From NCBI RefSeq assembly GCF_040049215.1, contig NZ_JBDZDN010000001.1:372001-436000 (forward strand): DNA of 64,000 bases, given 5' to 3'. Shown here piece after piece: positions 10,623-19,512 of this stretch. How positions within the stretch are numbered: the first letter of the stretch is position 1; the number at the start of each line of letters is the position of its first letter. The notes beneath the pieces were generated by a model that had not been told where the DNA came from, made no database searches, and was given only the letters and a program-made list of their open reading frames with translations. The DNA is from Mesorhizobium_K sp040049215. Its GTDB lineage: Bacteria > Pseudomonadota > Alphaproteobacteria > Rhizobiales > Rhizobiaceae. The position numbers and the translations under genes were made by a program.

Positions 10623-12095
10623 TCAGTTGCTCTCGTGCCAGGTGCGGCCGTCCCGCTCGATGAGCGCGATCGAGGCCGACGGTCCCCAAGTGCCGGCCGT
10701 ATAGCCCTGCACTTCCTGGCGGCTTTCGGCCCAGGCGTTGAGGATAGGATCGACCCAGGTCCATGCCGCCTCGACCTCGTCGCGGCGCATGAACAGCGTC
10801 TGGTTGCCGCGGATGACGTCCATGATCAGCCGCTCATAGGCGTCCGGCGAGCGGCCGTCGAAGCTCTGGGCGAAACTCATGTCGAGCGGGATCTGCCTCA
10901 GCCGCATGCCGCCCGGACCCGGATCCTTGATCATAATGTACTGTTTCACGCCCTCGTCCGGCTGCAGGCGGATGACGAGCTGGTTGGGCGACACGTTGCC
11001 GGCGCTTTCGCCGAAGATGTTGTAGGGCACCGGCTTGAATTCGATGACGATCTCGGAGACGCGTGTCGCCAGACGCTTGCCGGTCCTGATGTAGAAGGGC
11101 ACGCCCGCCCAGCGCCAGTTGCCGATCTCGGCCTTCACCGCGACGAAGGTCTCGGTCGTGCTGTCCTTCTTGCCGAGCTCGTCGAGGTAGCCTTTGACCG
11201 CGCCGCCGGCGGACGCGCCGGCACGGTACTGGCCGCGCACCGTCGACTTGGGCGCTTCCTGGCCGTTGATGCGCTTCAGCGAGCGCAGCACCTTCAACTT
11301 TTCGTCGCGTACGGCATTGGCGTCCATCGAGGACGGCGGCTCCATGGCGACGAGGCAGAGCAGCTGCAGGATGTGGTTCTGCACCATGTCGCGCAGCGCG
11401 CCGGCGGTATCGTAATAGGTGACGCGGTCCTCCAGCCCGACCGTCTCGGCAACCGTGATCTGAACATGGTCGATATGCGCCGAGTTCCACAGCGGCTCGT
11501 AGAGCGCATTGGCGAAGCGCAGCGCCATCAGGTTCTGCACCGTCTCCTTGCCAAGATAGTGGTCGATGCGGAATATCTGGTGCTCGCCGAAGACGCCGCC
11601 GATCTGGTCGTTCAGCGCCTTGGCCGAAGCAAGGCTGCGGCCGATCGGCTTCTCGACCACTATGCGGGAATCCGGGGTGATCATCTCATGCTTCTTCAAC
11701 TGCGCGGCGATGTCGCCGAACAGCGCCGGCGTGACGGCGAGATAGAAAGCGCGGATCGTCTTGCTGTTGCCGATCGCCTTCTTCAGCGCATCGAAGCCCG
11801 AGCCAGTGGTCGCGTCGGCGGGAACGTAGCTCAGCCGGCCGATGAACTTCTCGAACTCGGCCTTATCGATATATTCCTTCTGAACGTGCTCCTTGATCGC
11901 CTTGCGGGCGAACTCCTTGAATTCCTCGTCGGTCAGCTTGGAGCGCGAGGTGCCGATGATGCGCGTCGGCTCGCAGAACTGGTGGTCGCGCTGGCGGTGG
12001 TACAGCGCGGGCAGCAGCTTGCGCTCGGCGAGGTCGCCCGTGCCCCCGAAAATGATGAAGTCGAATGGTTCGACCGGAATGATCTGGCTGGTCAT
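10623..12095 (-). CDS. zwf: Glucose-6-phosphate 1-dehydrogenase
   Basis: NADP-dependent oxidation of glucose-6-phosphate to 6-phosphogluconolactone. The 490-residue length is normal. The nucleotide-binding FGGTGDLAERK segment is at residues 16-26 and the active-site RIDHYLGKE at 176-184 is complete. First gene of zwf-pgl-edd, with 5 bp to pgl. The 160-bp upstream region, shared with the divergent aldehyde dehydrogenase gene, contains an inverted repeat at 12132-12146 that may be an operator. Confidence 0.97.
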   Translation of the reverse strand: MTSQIIPVEPFDFIIFGGTGDLAERKLLPALYHRQRDHQFCEPTRIIGTSRSKLTDEEFKEFARKAIKEHVQKEYIDKAEFEKFIGRLSYVPADATTGSGFDALKKAIGNSKTIRAFYLAVTPALFGDIAAQLKKHEMITPDSRIVVEKPIGRSLASAKALNDQIGGVFGEHQIFRIDHYLGKETVQNLMALRFANALYEPLWNSAHIDHVQITVAETVGLEDRVTYYDTAGALRDMVQNHILQLLCLVAMEPPSSMDANAVRDEKLKVLRSLKRINGQEAPKSTVRGQYRAGASAGGAVKGYLDELGKKDSTTETFVAVKAEIGNWRWAGVPFYIRTGKRLATRVSEIVIEFKPVPYNIFGESAGNVSPNQLVIRLQPDEGVKQYIMIKDPGPGGMRLRQIPLDMSFAQSFDGRSPDAYERLIMDVIRGNQTLFMRRDEVEAAWTWVDPILNAWAESRQEVQGYTAGTWGPSASIALIERDGRTWHESN

Positions 12096-12131
12096 CTTCT
12101 GTCCACTTCATGCCGCAGTGCAGCACTTTAA

Positions 12132-12146
12132 TCTAATCGATTTAGA
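12132..12146. promoter_or_regulatory. Inverted repeat upstream of zwf, candidate operator
   Basis: TCTAA at 12132-12136 and TTAGA at 12142-12146 form an inverted repeat with a 5-base spacer, about 37 bp upstream of the zwf start, in an AT-rich patch. Spacing suits a dimeric repressor. It does not match the HexR consensus that I know, so no regulator is named. Confidence 0.4.
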
Positions 12147-12255
12147 ATCACCAGTAGCGTAACCGGCGCCAAGGTGTCACAGGCCACTGGTCCGTATCGG
12201 TTTGCGGTGGCACCATAGAGCCTGCCTGTGACAGAATTCAAAGGGAGAATCGGGC

Positions 12256-13731
12256 ATGGGTGCACATCTTTCGAGCAAAATCGCCGAAGGCCGCGCTTTT
12301 ATGCAGGTCGTGGACGGCAACCCCGTCGACTCGCTGTCGGGCGAACGCATCGATGTCGTGTGCCCATCCGATGGAAAGGTTTTTGCGTCGATTCCGGCTT
12401 CCGGCGAAGCGGATGTCGACCGCGCCGCAAGGGCCGCCCGCCGTGCCTTCGACGAGGGTCCATGGTCGAGGATGCCGGCCTTCGAGCGCGGACGGCTGCT
12501 GACGAAGCTGTGCCATCTGGTCGAAGCCAACGCCGACGAACTCGCCGCGCTCGAATCGCGCGATACCGGCAAGCCGCTCAGGCAAGGCCGAGCCGATGTG
12601 GCGGCGGCGATGCGCTATTACGAGTTCTACGGCGGCGCCGGCGACAAGATCCACGGCGACACCATCCCCTTCCTCGAAGGCTATACCGCGCTGACGCTGC
12701 GCGAGCCGCATGGCGTCGTCGCTGGCATTCTGCCGTGGAACTATCCGCTGCAGATTCTGGCGCGCGTCGCCGGCGCCGCGCTCGCCATGGGCAACACGCT
12801 GGTGGTGAAGCCCGCCGAGGATGCTTCGCTGACCGCCATCCGCATCGCCGAGCTTGCGCTGGAGGCCGGCTTTCCTCCCGGCGTATTCAACGTGATCACC
12901 GGCTACGGGCGCGAAGCCGGGGCGGCGCTATCGGCGCACCCGCAAGTCGACTACGTCACCTTCACCGGCTCGCCGCCGACCGGCACGGCGATCCAGCAGG
13001 CCGCCGCCATCAACAATCGCGGCGTCACCATGGAACTCGGCGGCAAGTCGCCGCAGATCGTCTTTGCCGACGCCTACATCGAGGCCGCACTGCCGGTTCT
13101 CGTCAATGCCGTGATCCAGAACGGCGGCCAGACCTGCTCGGCCGGCAGCCGCATCCTGATCGAGGCAGCCGTCTACGACCGGGTCGCGCAGGGGATCGCG
13201 GAGCGCTTCTCGAAACTCGTCGCCGGACCGCATGACGCCAATCTCGATCTCGGCGCGCTCATCAACCCGAAGCAGAAGGCGCGGGTGTCAGGCATGGTCG
13301 AGGCGGCTGAGAAGGCCGGCATCCCGGTGCTGGCGCGCGGCTCGATCCATCCCGACGCGCCTTCCGGCGGCTGGTATTTCGCGCCGGCGCTTTTCGGTCA
13401 TGTGCCGTCCGGCGCACAGATCGCGCAGGAAGAGGTTTTCGGTCCGGTCCTGTCGCTGTTTTCCTTCAATACCGAGGAGGATGCCATCCGGCTCGCCAAC
13501 TCGACCGACTACGGGCTCGTCGCCGGTGTCTGGACCAAGGACGGCGCGCGCCAGCACCGCGTCGCCAAGCGTGTGCGAGCAGGCCAGGTCTTCGTCAACG
13601 GCTACGGAGCGGGCGGCGGCGTCGAGCTTCCCTTCGGCGGATTCAAGCGCTCCGGCCACGGCCGCGAGAAGGGATTCGAGGCGCTCTATGACATGAGCGC
13701 GACAAAGACTATTGTGTTCAATCACGGGTGA
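12256..13731 (+). CDS. NAD(P)-dependent aldehyde dehydrogenase
   Basis: Oxidises an aldehyde to its carboxylic acid. 491 residues; catalytic Cys294 in GGQTCSAGS and general-base Glu260 in MELGGKSP are intact, with the cofactor segments PWNYPLQ, VVKPAED and FTGSPPTG. It resembles betaine-aldehyde and gamma-glutamyl-aminobutyraldehyde dehydrogenases, so it could serve polyamine breakdown with the puuAB genes 7 kb away, but exact substrate is not decidable. GGGAG precedes the ATG. The next gene, an SDR, starts 65 bp downstream on the same strand, suggesting a two-step alcohol or hydroxyacid pathway. Confidence 0.9.
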   Translation: MGAHLSSKIAEGRAFMQVVDGNPVDSLSGERIDVVCPSDGKVFASIPASGEADVDRAARAARRAFDEGPWSRMPAFERGRLLTKLCHLVEANADELAALESRDTGKPLRQGRADVAAAMRYYEFYGGAGDKIHGDTIPFLEGYTALTLREPHGVVAGILPWNYPLQILARVAGAALAMGNTLVVKPAEDASLTAIRIAELALEAGFPPGVFNVITGYGREAGAALSAHPQVDYVTFTGSPPTGTAIQQAAAINNRGVTMELGGKSPQIVFADAYIEAALPVLVNAVIQNGGQTCSAGSRILIEAAVYDRVAQGIAERFSKLVAGPHDANLDLGALINPKQKARVSGMVEAAEKAGIPVLARGSIHPDAPSGGWYFAPALFGHVPSGAQIAQEEVFGPVLSLFSFNTEEDAIRLANSTDYGLVAGVWTKDGARQHRVAKRVRAGQVFVNGYGAGGGVELPFGGFKRSGHGREKGFEALYDMSATKTIVFNHG

Positions 13732-13796
13732 AGTTTGCAGATGCCCTTGCCCCTTCACGCGCCCCTCTGTCCTGTTCTCCTCCGAAGAGCCGATAT

Positions 13797-14546
13797 ATGA
13801 GCCGTCTGAAAGGCAAGGTCGCCATCGTCACCGGCGCGGCGTCGGGGTTCGGCGAAGGCATGGCGAAACGCTTCGCCGAAGAAGGCGCGAAGGTGGTAGT
13901 CGCCGACCTCAATCCCAAGGGCGCGGAGCGCGTGGCGAAGGAGATCGGCGAGGCCGCGATATCGGTCACCACCGACGTCTCGAGCCGCGCGCAGGTCGAC
14001 GAGATGGTCTATGCCGCGAAAAGCGCCTTCGGCCGCATCGACATCATGGTCAACAATGCGGGATACACGCACCGGAACGGCGACATGCTTGATGTCGACG
14101 AAGCGACTTTCGACCTCATCACCGCCGTCAACATGAAGGCGATCTACCATGCCGCGCTCGCGGTGGTGCCTATCATGGAGCGCCAGGGCGGCGGCTCGAT
14201 CCTGACCACGGCATCGACGGCGGGCTTGCGGCCGCGTCCGGGGCTGACCTGGTACAACGCCTCGAAGGGCTGGGCGATCACCGCCACCAAGTCGATGGCG
14301 GTCGAGTTGGCGCCGAAGAACATCCGCGTCAACTGTCTGTGCCCGGTCGCCGGCGAGACCGGAATGCTGGCAAAATTCATGGGCGAAGACACGCCGGAGA
14401 TGCGCGACAAATTCCGCGCCTCGATCCCGCTCGGGCGTCTGTCGCAACCGCTCGACATCGCCAATGCGGCGCTCTGGCTGGTCTCCGACGAGGCGGATTT
14501 CATCACGGGCGTGGCGCTGGAGGTGGATGGGGGCAGGTGTATTTGA
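13797..14546 (+). CDS. SDR-family NAD(P)-dependent oxidoreductase
   Basis: Classical short-chain dehydrogenase of 249 residues. Cofactor motif TGAASGFG at 12-19, NNAG at 86-89, catalytic Ser140, Tyr153 and Lys157 (YNASK). Often annotated as 3-oxoacyl-ACP reductase, but the pairing with an aldehyde dehydrogenase suggests a catabolic alcohol or hydroxyacid dehydrogenase. The ATG at 13797 begins the fold directly (MSRLKGKVAIVTG); the frame is open for 23 codons upstream but that overlaps the ALDH stop and lacks family sequence. Confidence 0.9.
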   Translation: MSRLKGKVAIVTGAASGFGEGMAKRFAEEGAKVVVADLNPKGAERVAKEIGEAAISVTTDVSSRAQVDEMVYAAKSAFGRIDIMVNNAGYTHRNGDMLDVDEATFDLITAVNMKAIYHAALAVVPIMERQGGGSILTTASTAGLRPRPGLTWYNASKGWAITATKSMAVELAPKNIRVNCLCPVAGETGMLAKFMGEDTPEMRDKFRASIPLGRLSQPLDIANAALWLVSDEADFITGVALEVDGGRCI

Positions 14547-14610
14547 CGCCGGGTGGCTGGCCGTCGGTGTGAATTTATCATACCATGGGAGAAAGTCGGG
14601 ATACTGAGTC

Positions 14611-14901
14611 ATGGGCGCAATCCAAAAACGTACATTTAGCCTGCCTGGCGAACAGGCGGACTATATCGACAAGCTGGTTTCATCCGGGACCTACGCGACC
14701 AGCAGTGAGGTCATTCGTGCCGGACTGCGCGCGCTGCAGGAGCGTGACGTAGCCGTGGAGCGCTGGTTGCGCGAGGAAGTCGTTCCGGTTGCGATTGCCA
14801 TGCGCACCGACCCTGAACGCGGCGTTCCGGCGAAACAGGTTTTCGACAAGATAAGATCACTCCACCAGCAGCGGCTGAAGGCAGGCCGGCGTGGCGCATG
14901 A
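14611..14901 (+). CDS. parD: ParD-type antitoxin (ribbon-helix-helix)
   Basis: A 96-residue antitoxin that should bind and neutralise the downstream ParE and repress the operon. The N-terminal ribbon-helix-helix is visible: RTFSLPGEQADYIDKLVSSG then YATSSEVIRAGLRAL. The C-terminal half is charged and probably wraps the toxin. It overlaps the toxin gene by 11 bp, typical of a translationally coupled type II toxin-antitoxin pair. Confidence 0.88.
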   Translation: MGAIQKRTFSLPGEQADYIDKLVSSGTYATSSEVIRAGLRALQERDVAVERWLREEVVPVAIAMRTDPERGVPAKQVFDKIRSLHQQRLKAGRRGA

Positions 14902-15196
14902 GATCGCCTTCTCGCCGGAGGCACAGGATGACCTTGTACAGCTTTATCTTTACATCTCCGACCATTCCGGCGAGGCGACAGCGCTAAGCTATGTCGAGCG
15001 CATTGAGGCCTATTGCCTCTCCTTTGCCGACTTCCCGGACCGAGGCCTGAACCGCGACGACCTGTTGCCCGGCTTGCGTGTCGTAGGATTCGAACGGCGT
15101 GTCTCGATCGCGTTTCACGTCGATCGCGACCGGGTCACATTCGACCGTATCCTCTACGGCGGCCGCGACCTCGACGCTGCGCTCGGCAAGGATTGA
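14891..15196 (+). CDS. parE: ParE-type toxin (RelE/ParE superfamily)
   Basis: A 101-residue toxin: SPEAQDDLVQLYLYISDHSG then SYVERIEAYC, FPDRGLNRDDLLPGLRVVGFERRVSIAFHV and ILYGGRDLDAALG are typical ParE/RelE-fold segments, including the final GGRD. ParE proteins usually poison DNA gyrase; RelE relatives cleave mRNA, and this family branch is usually called ParE. It looks complete and is coupled to ParD by overlapping reading frames. Confidence 0.87.
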   Translation: MAHEIAFSPEAQDDLVQLYLYISDHSGEATALSYVERIEAYCLSFADFPDRGLNRDDLLPGLRVVGFERRVSIAFHVDRDRVTFDRILYGGRDLDAALGKD

Positions 15197-15284
15197 CGGC
15201 GCTCGCGAGCCACCGCCACAATGCGGCTGAAATCGCATTTCATGGAGTGGGCGAGCAAGGGACGGCTGAGGCCGTCGGGGCGGA

Positions 15285-16991
15285 ATGTCAGGGCGGTTTT
15301 TCACTCGTCTCAAAGGTTGTGTTTGCGCTGCGGCTGTCGCCGCCGCGGTCGTCTATTTCGGCACAGCCGCCAACGCAGCCGAGCCGCAGCAGGTGCTGGC
15401 CGCAACGTCCGACCCGCCGGCGCCTGCCAGTCCCATGGAGACCGCCTTCGAGGCGGCGCAGTGGGCGCAGCTTTCCTCCGCCGGCAACGCCCTGCAGCAA
15501 CTGGGCCTGCGTGCAGCCGCCGGCTCTCCCGAGCTTGGCGCGCTCGTGCGCCAACGGCAGGACCTGATCGCCCTCGTGGAGACCAATGAGCAGGCGCTGT
15601 CTGGGGTGACGGAAACCGAGGGCGGCGAGAACCGCATGGTGCGGCTGCGCGGGGAGATCGCTTCGCTGCGCTCCGAGATCGGCGAACTCGATGCCCGGCT
15701 GCTCGCCGCCTTCCCGCGCTACAGCGACCTCGCCAGTCCCGCCCCCCTCAGCATCGCCGAAGTGCAGGCGCTGCTCGAGGACGACGAGAGCCTGCTCCTT
15801 GCACTCGCGGGCCGCGACCACATCTTCGTCTGGGCGATCAGCAAGACGGACAGCGTCTGGAACCGGACCGTCTACGGCGCCGGGCTCCTCGCCGACGACA
15901 TCGCCAAGCTGCGCAGCCAGCTCGACCCCAACGCGTCCACGCGGGGCGCGGTCTCGCTTGTCCAGAGTGCCGACGGCCCGCGCGTGCCGGCCTTCGACCG
16001 CACGCTGGCGCGCGTGCTCTATTTCGAGCTGATCCAGCCCGTCGAGCGCGTGCTTAGGTCCACAAAACATGTCTTCTTCGTCGGCGACGGCCCGCTGGCC
16101 GGGCTGCCGCTTTCCGTGCTCGTCGCCTCCGACACGGGCGGCGAGGACACCGACCCGGACGCACTGCGCAAGACCGACTGGCTGATGAAGCGCCATGCCT
16201 TCACCACGCTTCCTTCGGTGAACAGTTTGAACGTGATCCGCAAATATCCGCCGGTGCGCGGCAGTGCGGAGCGTGTGCCCTTCGCCGGCTTCGGCGCTCC
16301 CGTGCTCGGCGGTCAGAAGGTGATGGTCGCCTCCGCCGGCGGTCAAAGCTTCTTCCGCGGCAGTCTTGCCGATGTCGAGGCCGTGCGCGACCTTGCCCCG
16401 CTGCCGCAGACGGGGCCGGAGTTGCGCAAGCTGGCATCCGTGCTCGGCATGGGCGAGGACGCTCTTTATCTCGGCCCGCGCGCCAGCGAGGCGACGGTCA
16501 AACAGGCCGACCTCTCCTCGGTCGATGTGCTGGCCTTCGCGACCCACGGCCTGCTTTCCGGCGACCTCCAGGGCCTGGCAGAGCCGGCCCTCGTCCTGAC
16601 GCCGCCCGAGACCGCATCGGTCGACGACGACGGTCTCCTGACCGCCTCCGAAGTCGCCGACCTGAAACTCTCCGCCGACTGGGTGATCCTGTCGGCGTGC
16701 AACACGGCCGGCGGCGATGGCCGCCCGGACGCCGAAGGCCTGTCCGGCCTCGCCCGCGCCTTCCTCTATGCCGGCGCCCGCGCCATCCTCGTTTCCCACT
16801 GGCCGGTGCGCGACGACGCCGCCGCGCGGCTCACCACCGACACGCTCGCGGCGCTCGGCAAGGACAGGGTACGCCGCTCCGAGGCGCTGAGGCAGGCGAT
16901 GCTCGGCGTCATGAACGACGAGCGCGATCCGACGCTGGCGCATCCCTCGGCCTGGGCGCCCTTCGTCATCGTCGGGGAGGGCGGCTATTGA
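15285..16991 (+). CDS. Exported CHAT-domain (caspase-like) protein
   Basis: A 568-residue protein with a predicted signal peptide (hydrophobic residues 11-32, AANA end) followed by a short Pro-rich linker, a helical and probably coiled-coil segment (about 55-145) and a C-terminal CHAT domain (about 160-568). The caspase-type dyad is intact: His421 in FATHGLLSG and Cys472 in LSACNTAGG. Related CHAT proteins commonly carry long N-terminal TPR arrays in the same polypeptide; here the signal peptide leads almost directly to the CHAT module, and the repeat-like protein is the next gene, whose start overlaps this stop. Predicted cell-envelope peptidase or scaffold; substrate unknown. Confidence 0.85.
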   Translation: MSGRFFTRLKGCVCAAAVAAAVVYFGTAANAAEPQQVLAATSDPPAPASPMETAFEAAQWAQLSSAGNALQQLGLRAAAGSPELGALVRQRQDLIALVETNEQALSGVTETEGGENRMVRLRGEIASLRSEIGELDARLLAAFPRYSDLASPAPLSIAEVQALLEDDESLLLALAGRDHIFVWAISKTDSVWNRTVYGAGLLADDIAKLRSQLDPNASTRGAVSLVQSADGPRVPAFDRTLARVLYFELIQPVERVLRSTKHVFFVGDGPLAGLPLSVLVASDTGGEDTDPDALRKTDWLMKRHAFTTLPSVNSLNVIRKYPPVRGSAERVPFAGFGAPVLGGQKVMVASAGGQSFFRGSLADVEAVRDLAPLPQTGPELRKLASVLGMGEDALYLGPRASEATVKQADLSSVDVLAFATHGLLSGDLQGLAEPALVLTPPETASVDDDGLLTASEVADLKLSADWVILSACNTAGGDGRPDAEGLSGLARAFLYAGARAILVSHWPVRDDAAARLTTDTLAALGKDRVRRSEALRQAMLGVMNDERDPTLAHPSAWAPFVIVGEGGY

Positions 16992-18424
16992 GACGACGCA
17001 TCCTCGCCGCCGTCCTGCTGACGACGCACGCCATGGCCTCGACCGCGCTCGCCGACCATATCGACCCTTACGACCTCGCGGTGCAGGCCTCCGAGACCTA
17101 TGCGAAGAACGACAGCTACGCGGAAGTGCGCGCGCTGTTCAGCAAGGCCCTTCGCGACGCGCGCCACGACGGCCGCCTGTCGCCGCGGTTCGCCATCGTC
17201 TATGCGATGTATTCCGATACCGCACGTTTTGACGGCGACCCCTCCTTTGCCCTGCAGCTCGCGGACGAGGGCCTCGCGCTGCTGACCGACGCCAACGAGC
17301 CCGACGACGACGTCAAGAACTCGCTGCTCGTTTCGCGCGCCTATGCGCTGGCCGACCTTGGCCAATACAGCCAGGCCGTCGAGTCCGTGGCCATCACCGC
17401 GCTCTGGTTGGGCGAACGTTTTGGCGACAAGGCGCGGCGCGATCTCGAAGCCGTCGCGAAAGGCTGGGCCGAACAGGCCGGTACGCAACCCGGCGTCGAC
17501 ACGAAGTTGCCTGCCGCCGTCGAACTCGCAACCGACTTGCTCGACAAGGCGCAGGATGCGCTCAACGCGCAAGACACCCGCACCGCGATCACGCTCGCCT
17601 CTCGCGCACTGCTTCCGGCAGACACTGGCATGCGTCAGATCGACGTCGACTACCTGAACGCCCGCACCCATCTCGTGCTCGGCGTCGCCTATTTCCAGGA
17701 AGGTCGCCACGATCTGTCGCTCGTCGCCCTGCGCCGCGCCGCCGACCTGCTTTCGCAAGAGCCCTGGGACGGCAAGTCGAAGGCCGTCCTGCGCGCCGAG
17801 GTGCTCAACGACGAGAAGTCGTCCACGAACGCCTGGCATGTGTTCAGCTATCTGTCGTCGGTGGCCCAGGCAATCGGCGCGTGGGACCTCTGCGCGGCAG
17901 CGATCGATTCCTCTGAACCCTTCGCGACGACGCCTGTGCGTCGTTTTTCGCTCCTGTCGCAGCGTTCGACCTTGGCTTTCCAGGCGAAGAACTACGCCGA
18001 GGCCGAGGAGATCATGCGCCGCAGCGAGGTCGCGGCGGTCGAATCCGGCGATGAACTGAACGCGGCGCTGGCACGCATGTATGTAGGCATCGTGCGGCTG
18101 GCAGCGGCATTCGGGACCCCCACTGCCGAAACCGAGGGTGCCGAACTTGTCCGTCTCGCGGAAAAGGCGGCGCAAGCCGCAGGCGACGACCAGCAGATGG
18201 TTGAATTCATCTACGCCACCGCCACCAAGACGGCCGTCCAGACGCAATCGTCGAACGAGACCGTCCTGCCGCTCGCCCGGCGGGGCTTCGACGTCTTTCG
18301 CGATCGCCAGAAGGCAATGGCCGGCTACGACACCGGCCAGCAGGCAAGCCGCAGGGATCGCCGGCAATTTCTCGAGATGCTGATCGCCGGCGAATACGCC
18401 GCCGCCGAGGCGACGAAGAATTAG
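16988..18424 (+). CDS. Exported TPR-like partner of the CHAT protein
   Basis: A 478-residue helical-repeat protein of no named family. TTG at 16988 is preferred as start: GGGGAGG lies 8 bp upstream and it yields a clean signal peptide (MRRRILAAVLLTTHAMASTALA). The TTGA overlap with the CHAT stop gives tight coupling. The mature part has repeated helix pairs resembling TPRs (for example SYAEVRALFSKALRDA, FALQLADEGLALL, YSQAVESVAITALWLG, AVESGDELNAALARMYVG). It probably supplies the repeat scaffold that single-chain CHAT relatives hold at their own N-terminus. The 3' end overlaps the convergent serine hydrolase by 4 bp. Confidence 0.8.
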   Translation: MRRRILAAVLLTTHAMASTALADHIDPYDLAVQASETYAKNDSYAEVRALFSKALRDARHDGRLSPRFAIVYAMYSDTARFDGDPSFALQLADEGLALLTDANEPDDDVKNSLLVSRAYALADLGQYSQAVESVAITALWLGERFGDKARRDLEAVAKGWAEQAGTQPGVDTKLPAAVELATDLLDKAQDALNAQDTRTAITLASRALLPADTGMRQIDVDYLNARTHLVLGVAYFQEGRHDLSLVALRRAADLLSQEPWDGKSKAVLRAEVLNDEKSSTNAWHVFSYLSSVAQAIGAWDLCAAAIDSSEPFATTPVRRFSLLSQRSTLAFQAKNYAEAEEIMRRSEVAAVESGDELNAALARMYVGIVRLAAAFGTPTAETEGAELVRLAEKAAQAAGDDQQMVEFIYATATKTAVQTQSSNETVLPLARRGFDVFRDRQKAMAGYDTGQQASRRDRRQFLEMLIAGEYAAAEATKN

Positions 18425-19434
18425 TCCCCGACCGCCCCGATGATCTCGGCGAGCAGCGCGTGCAGGTCGTCGCGGTGCCCGCTCTGAGCAGACGGGTCGT
18501 CCGACAGCGAGGTCATCACCACCGTCAGCCCGAGATCAGGCGCGATGTAGAGCATCTGGCCGCCGAAACCCCAGGCATAGTGGACATCCTGCCCGGCGAT
18601 CCGGCGTGAGAACCAGCCATAGCCGTAGCCGTCGCCGCTGTAGATCGAGTTGGTGCGCACGCGCCAGGATTCGGCGATCCAGCCCTCCGGCACCACCTGC
18701 TCGCCGGCCTGGTTCCTGCCGCCGTTTCGGTAGAGCTCGCCGAACGCCAGCAGCGAGCGCGGCGTCATCGCCATCTGGTTGCCGCCGACATAGACGCCCT
18801 GCGGATCGCGGTCCCAGGCGCCGATGGAAAAGCCTTCCACCGGGCCCAGCCAGTCCCGCGCGAGCTCGCGAGTCGAGCGCCCGCCCGCGCGCGTCAGGAT
18901 CGCCGAAAGCAGATGCGTCGAGCCCGTCGAATAGAGCATCGCGCCGCCGGGATCGCCGTCGAAGGGTTGGGCAAGGGCTGCCCGCACCCAGTTCTCGCTC
19001 GACACCCAGCGCCCGTAGTTCGGACCGGACGTGCGGCCGAGCCCGGCCTGCATGGACAGCAGGTTGCCGATGGTGATGTCGTTGATGCGCGGGTCGGGAT
19101 TTTCGGGCAGGTCGCGAGCCAGGATCGGCGCGACCTTCTGGTCGACGCCCTCGATCACGCCTTTCTCGATGGCGATGCCGACAAGCGCGGAGACGATCGA
19201 CTTGGAGGCCGACTTGATGTTGGTGGCCTGATCCGGCGAACCGCCATGGTAGCCTCGCGCGGCGACGACCCCGCCATCGAGCGAAACGATCACGCAGCGC
19301 AGCGGCCCGAGCTCGTTGGCCCTGTCGAGCACGAAATCCAGCGCGGTCGCGGGCGTCTCCTGCGCGAAGGCAACCGAGGGATGCCCGAAGACAGGCATCA
19401 GAAGGCTCGCGGCAAGCAGGGTCCGTCTTTTCAT
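18421..19434 (-). CDS. Exported serine hydrolase, beta-lactamase/class C-like
   Basis: A 337-residue member of the serine beta-lactamase/penicillin-recognising superfamily. It begins with a signal peptide (MKRRTLLAASLLMPVFGHPSVAFA). The SxxK motif is Ser75-Ala-Ser-Lys78 and the Tyr of the YxN-like motif is in YSTGSTHLL at about 168. Such enzymes may be esterases, D-aminopeptidases or lactamases; antibiotic resistance should not be assumed. It is convergent with the TPR gene and 78 bp upstream on the map from the puuB stop, on the same strand as puuAB. Confidence 0.85.
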   Translation of the reverse strand: MKRRTLLAASLLMPVFGHPSVAFAQETPATALDFVLDRANELGPLRCVIVSLDGGVVAARGYHGGSPDQATNIKSASKSIVSALVGIAIEKGVIEGVDQKVAPILARDLPENPDPRINDITIGNLLSMQAGLGRTSGPNYGRWVSSENWVRAALAQPFDGDPGGAMLYSTGSTHLLSAILTRAGGRSTRELARDWLGPVEGFSIGAWDRDPQGVYVGGNQMAMTPRSLLAFGELYRNGGRNQAGEQVVPEGWIAESWRVRTNSIYSGDGYGYGWFSRRIAGQDVHYAWGFGGQMLYIAPDLGLTVVMTSLSDDPSAQSGHRDDLHALLAEIIGAVGD

Positions 19435-19512
19435 CGGCCTCCAGATAGCGCCCGCGCGTGGCGAAACATCGGACGAAATGCAGGGCTCACGCGGTTGTGA
19501 CGGCGCAGAGCC

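Noticed and set aside
10635..12131. 498-residue plus-strand open frame
   Set aside because: Exact antisense of zwf.
16697..16987. N-terminal extension of the TPR protein by 97 codons
   Set aside because: Lies inside the CHAT gene and is Arg-rich; the TTG at 16988 has a strong ribosome site and gives a signal peptide.
14611..18424. Defence island reading of ParDE plus CHAT/TPR
   Set aside because: No nuclease, CRISPR, restriction or phage-linked gene is near and the CHAT/TPR proteins appear exported; kept as a novelty candidate but not called a defence system.
18421..19434. Antibiotic-resistance beta-lactamase
   Set aside because: Only SxxK and a YST motif are seen; the family includes many esterases and peptidases, so resistance is unsupported.
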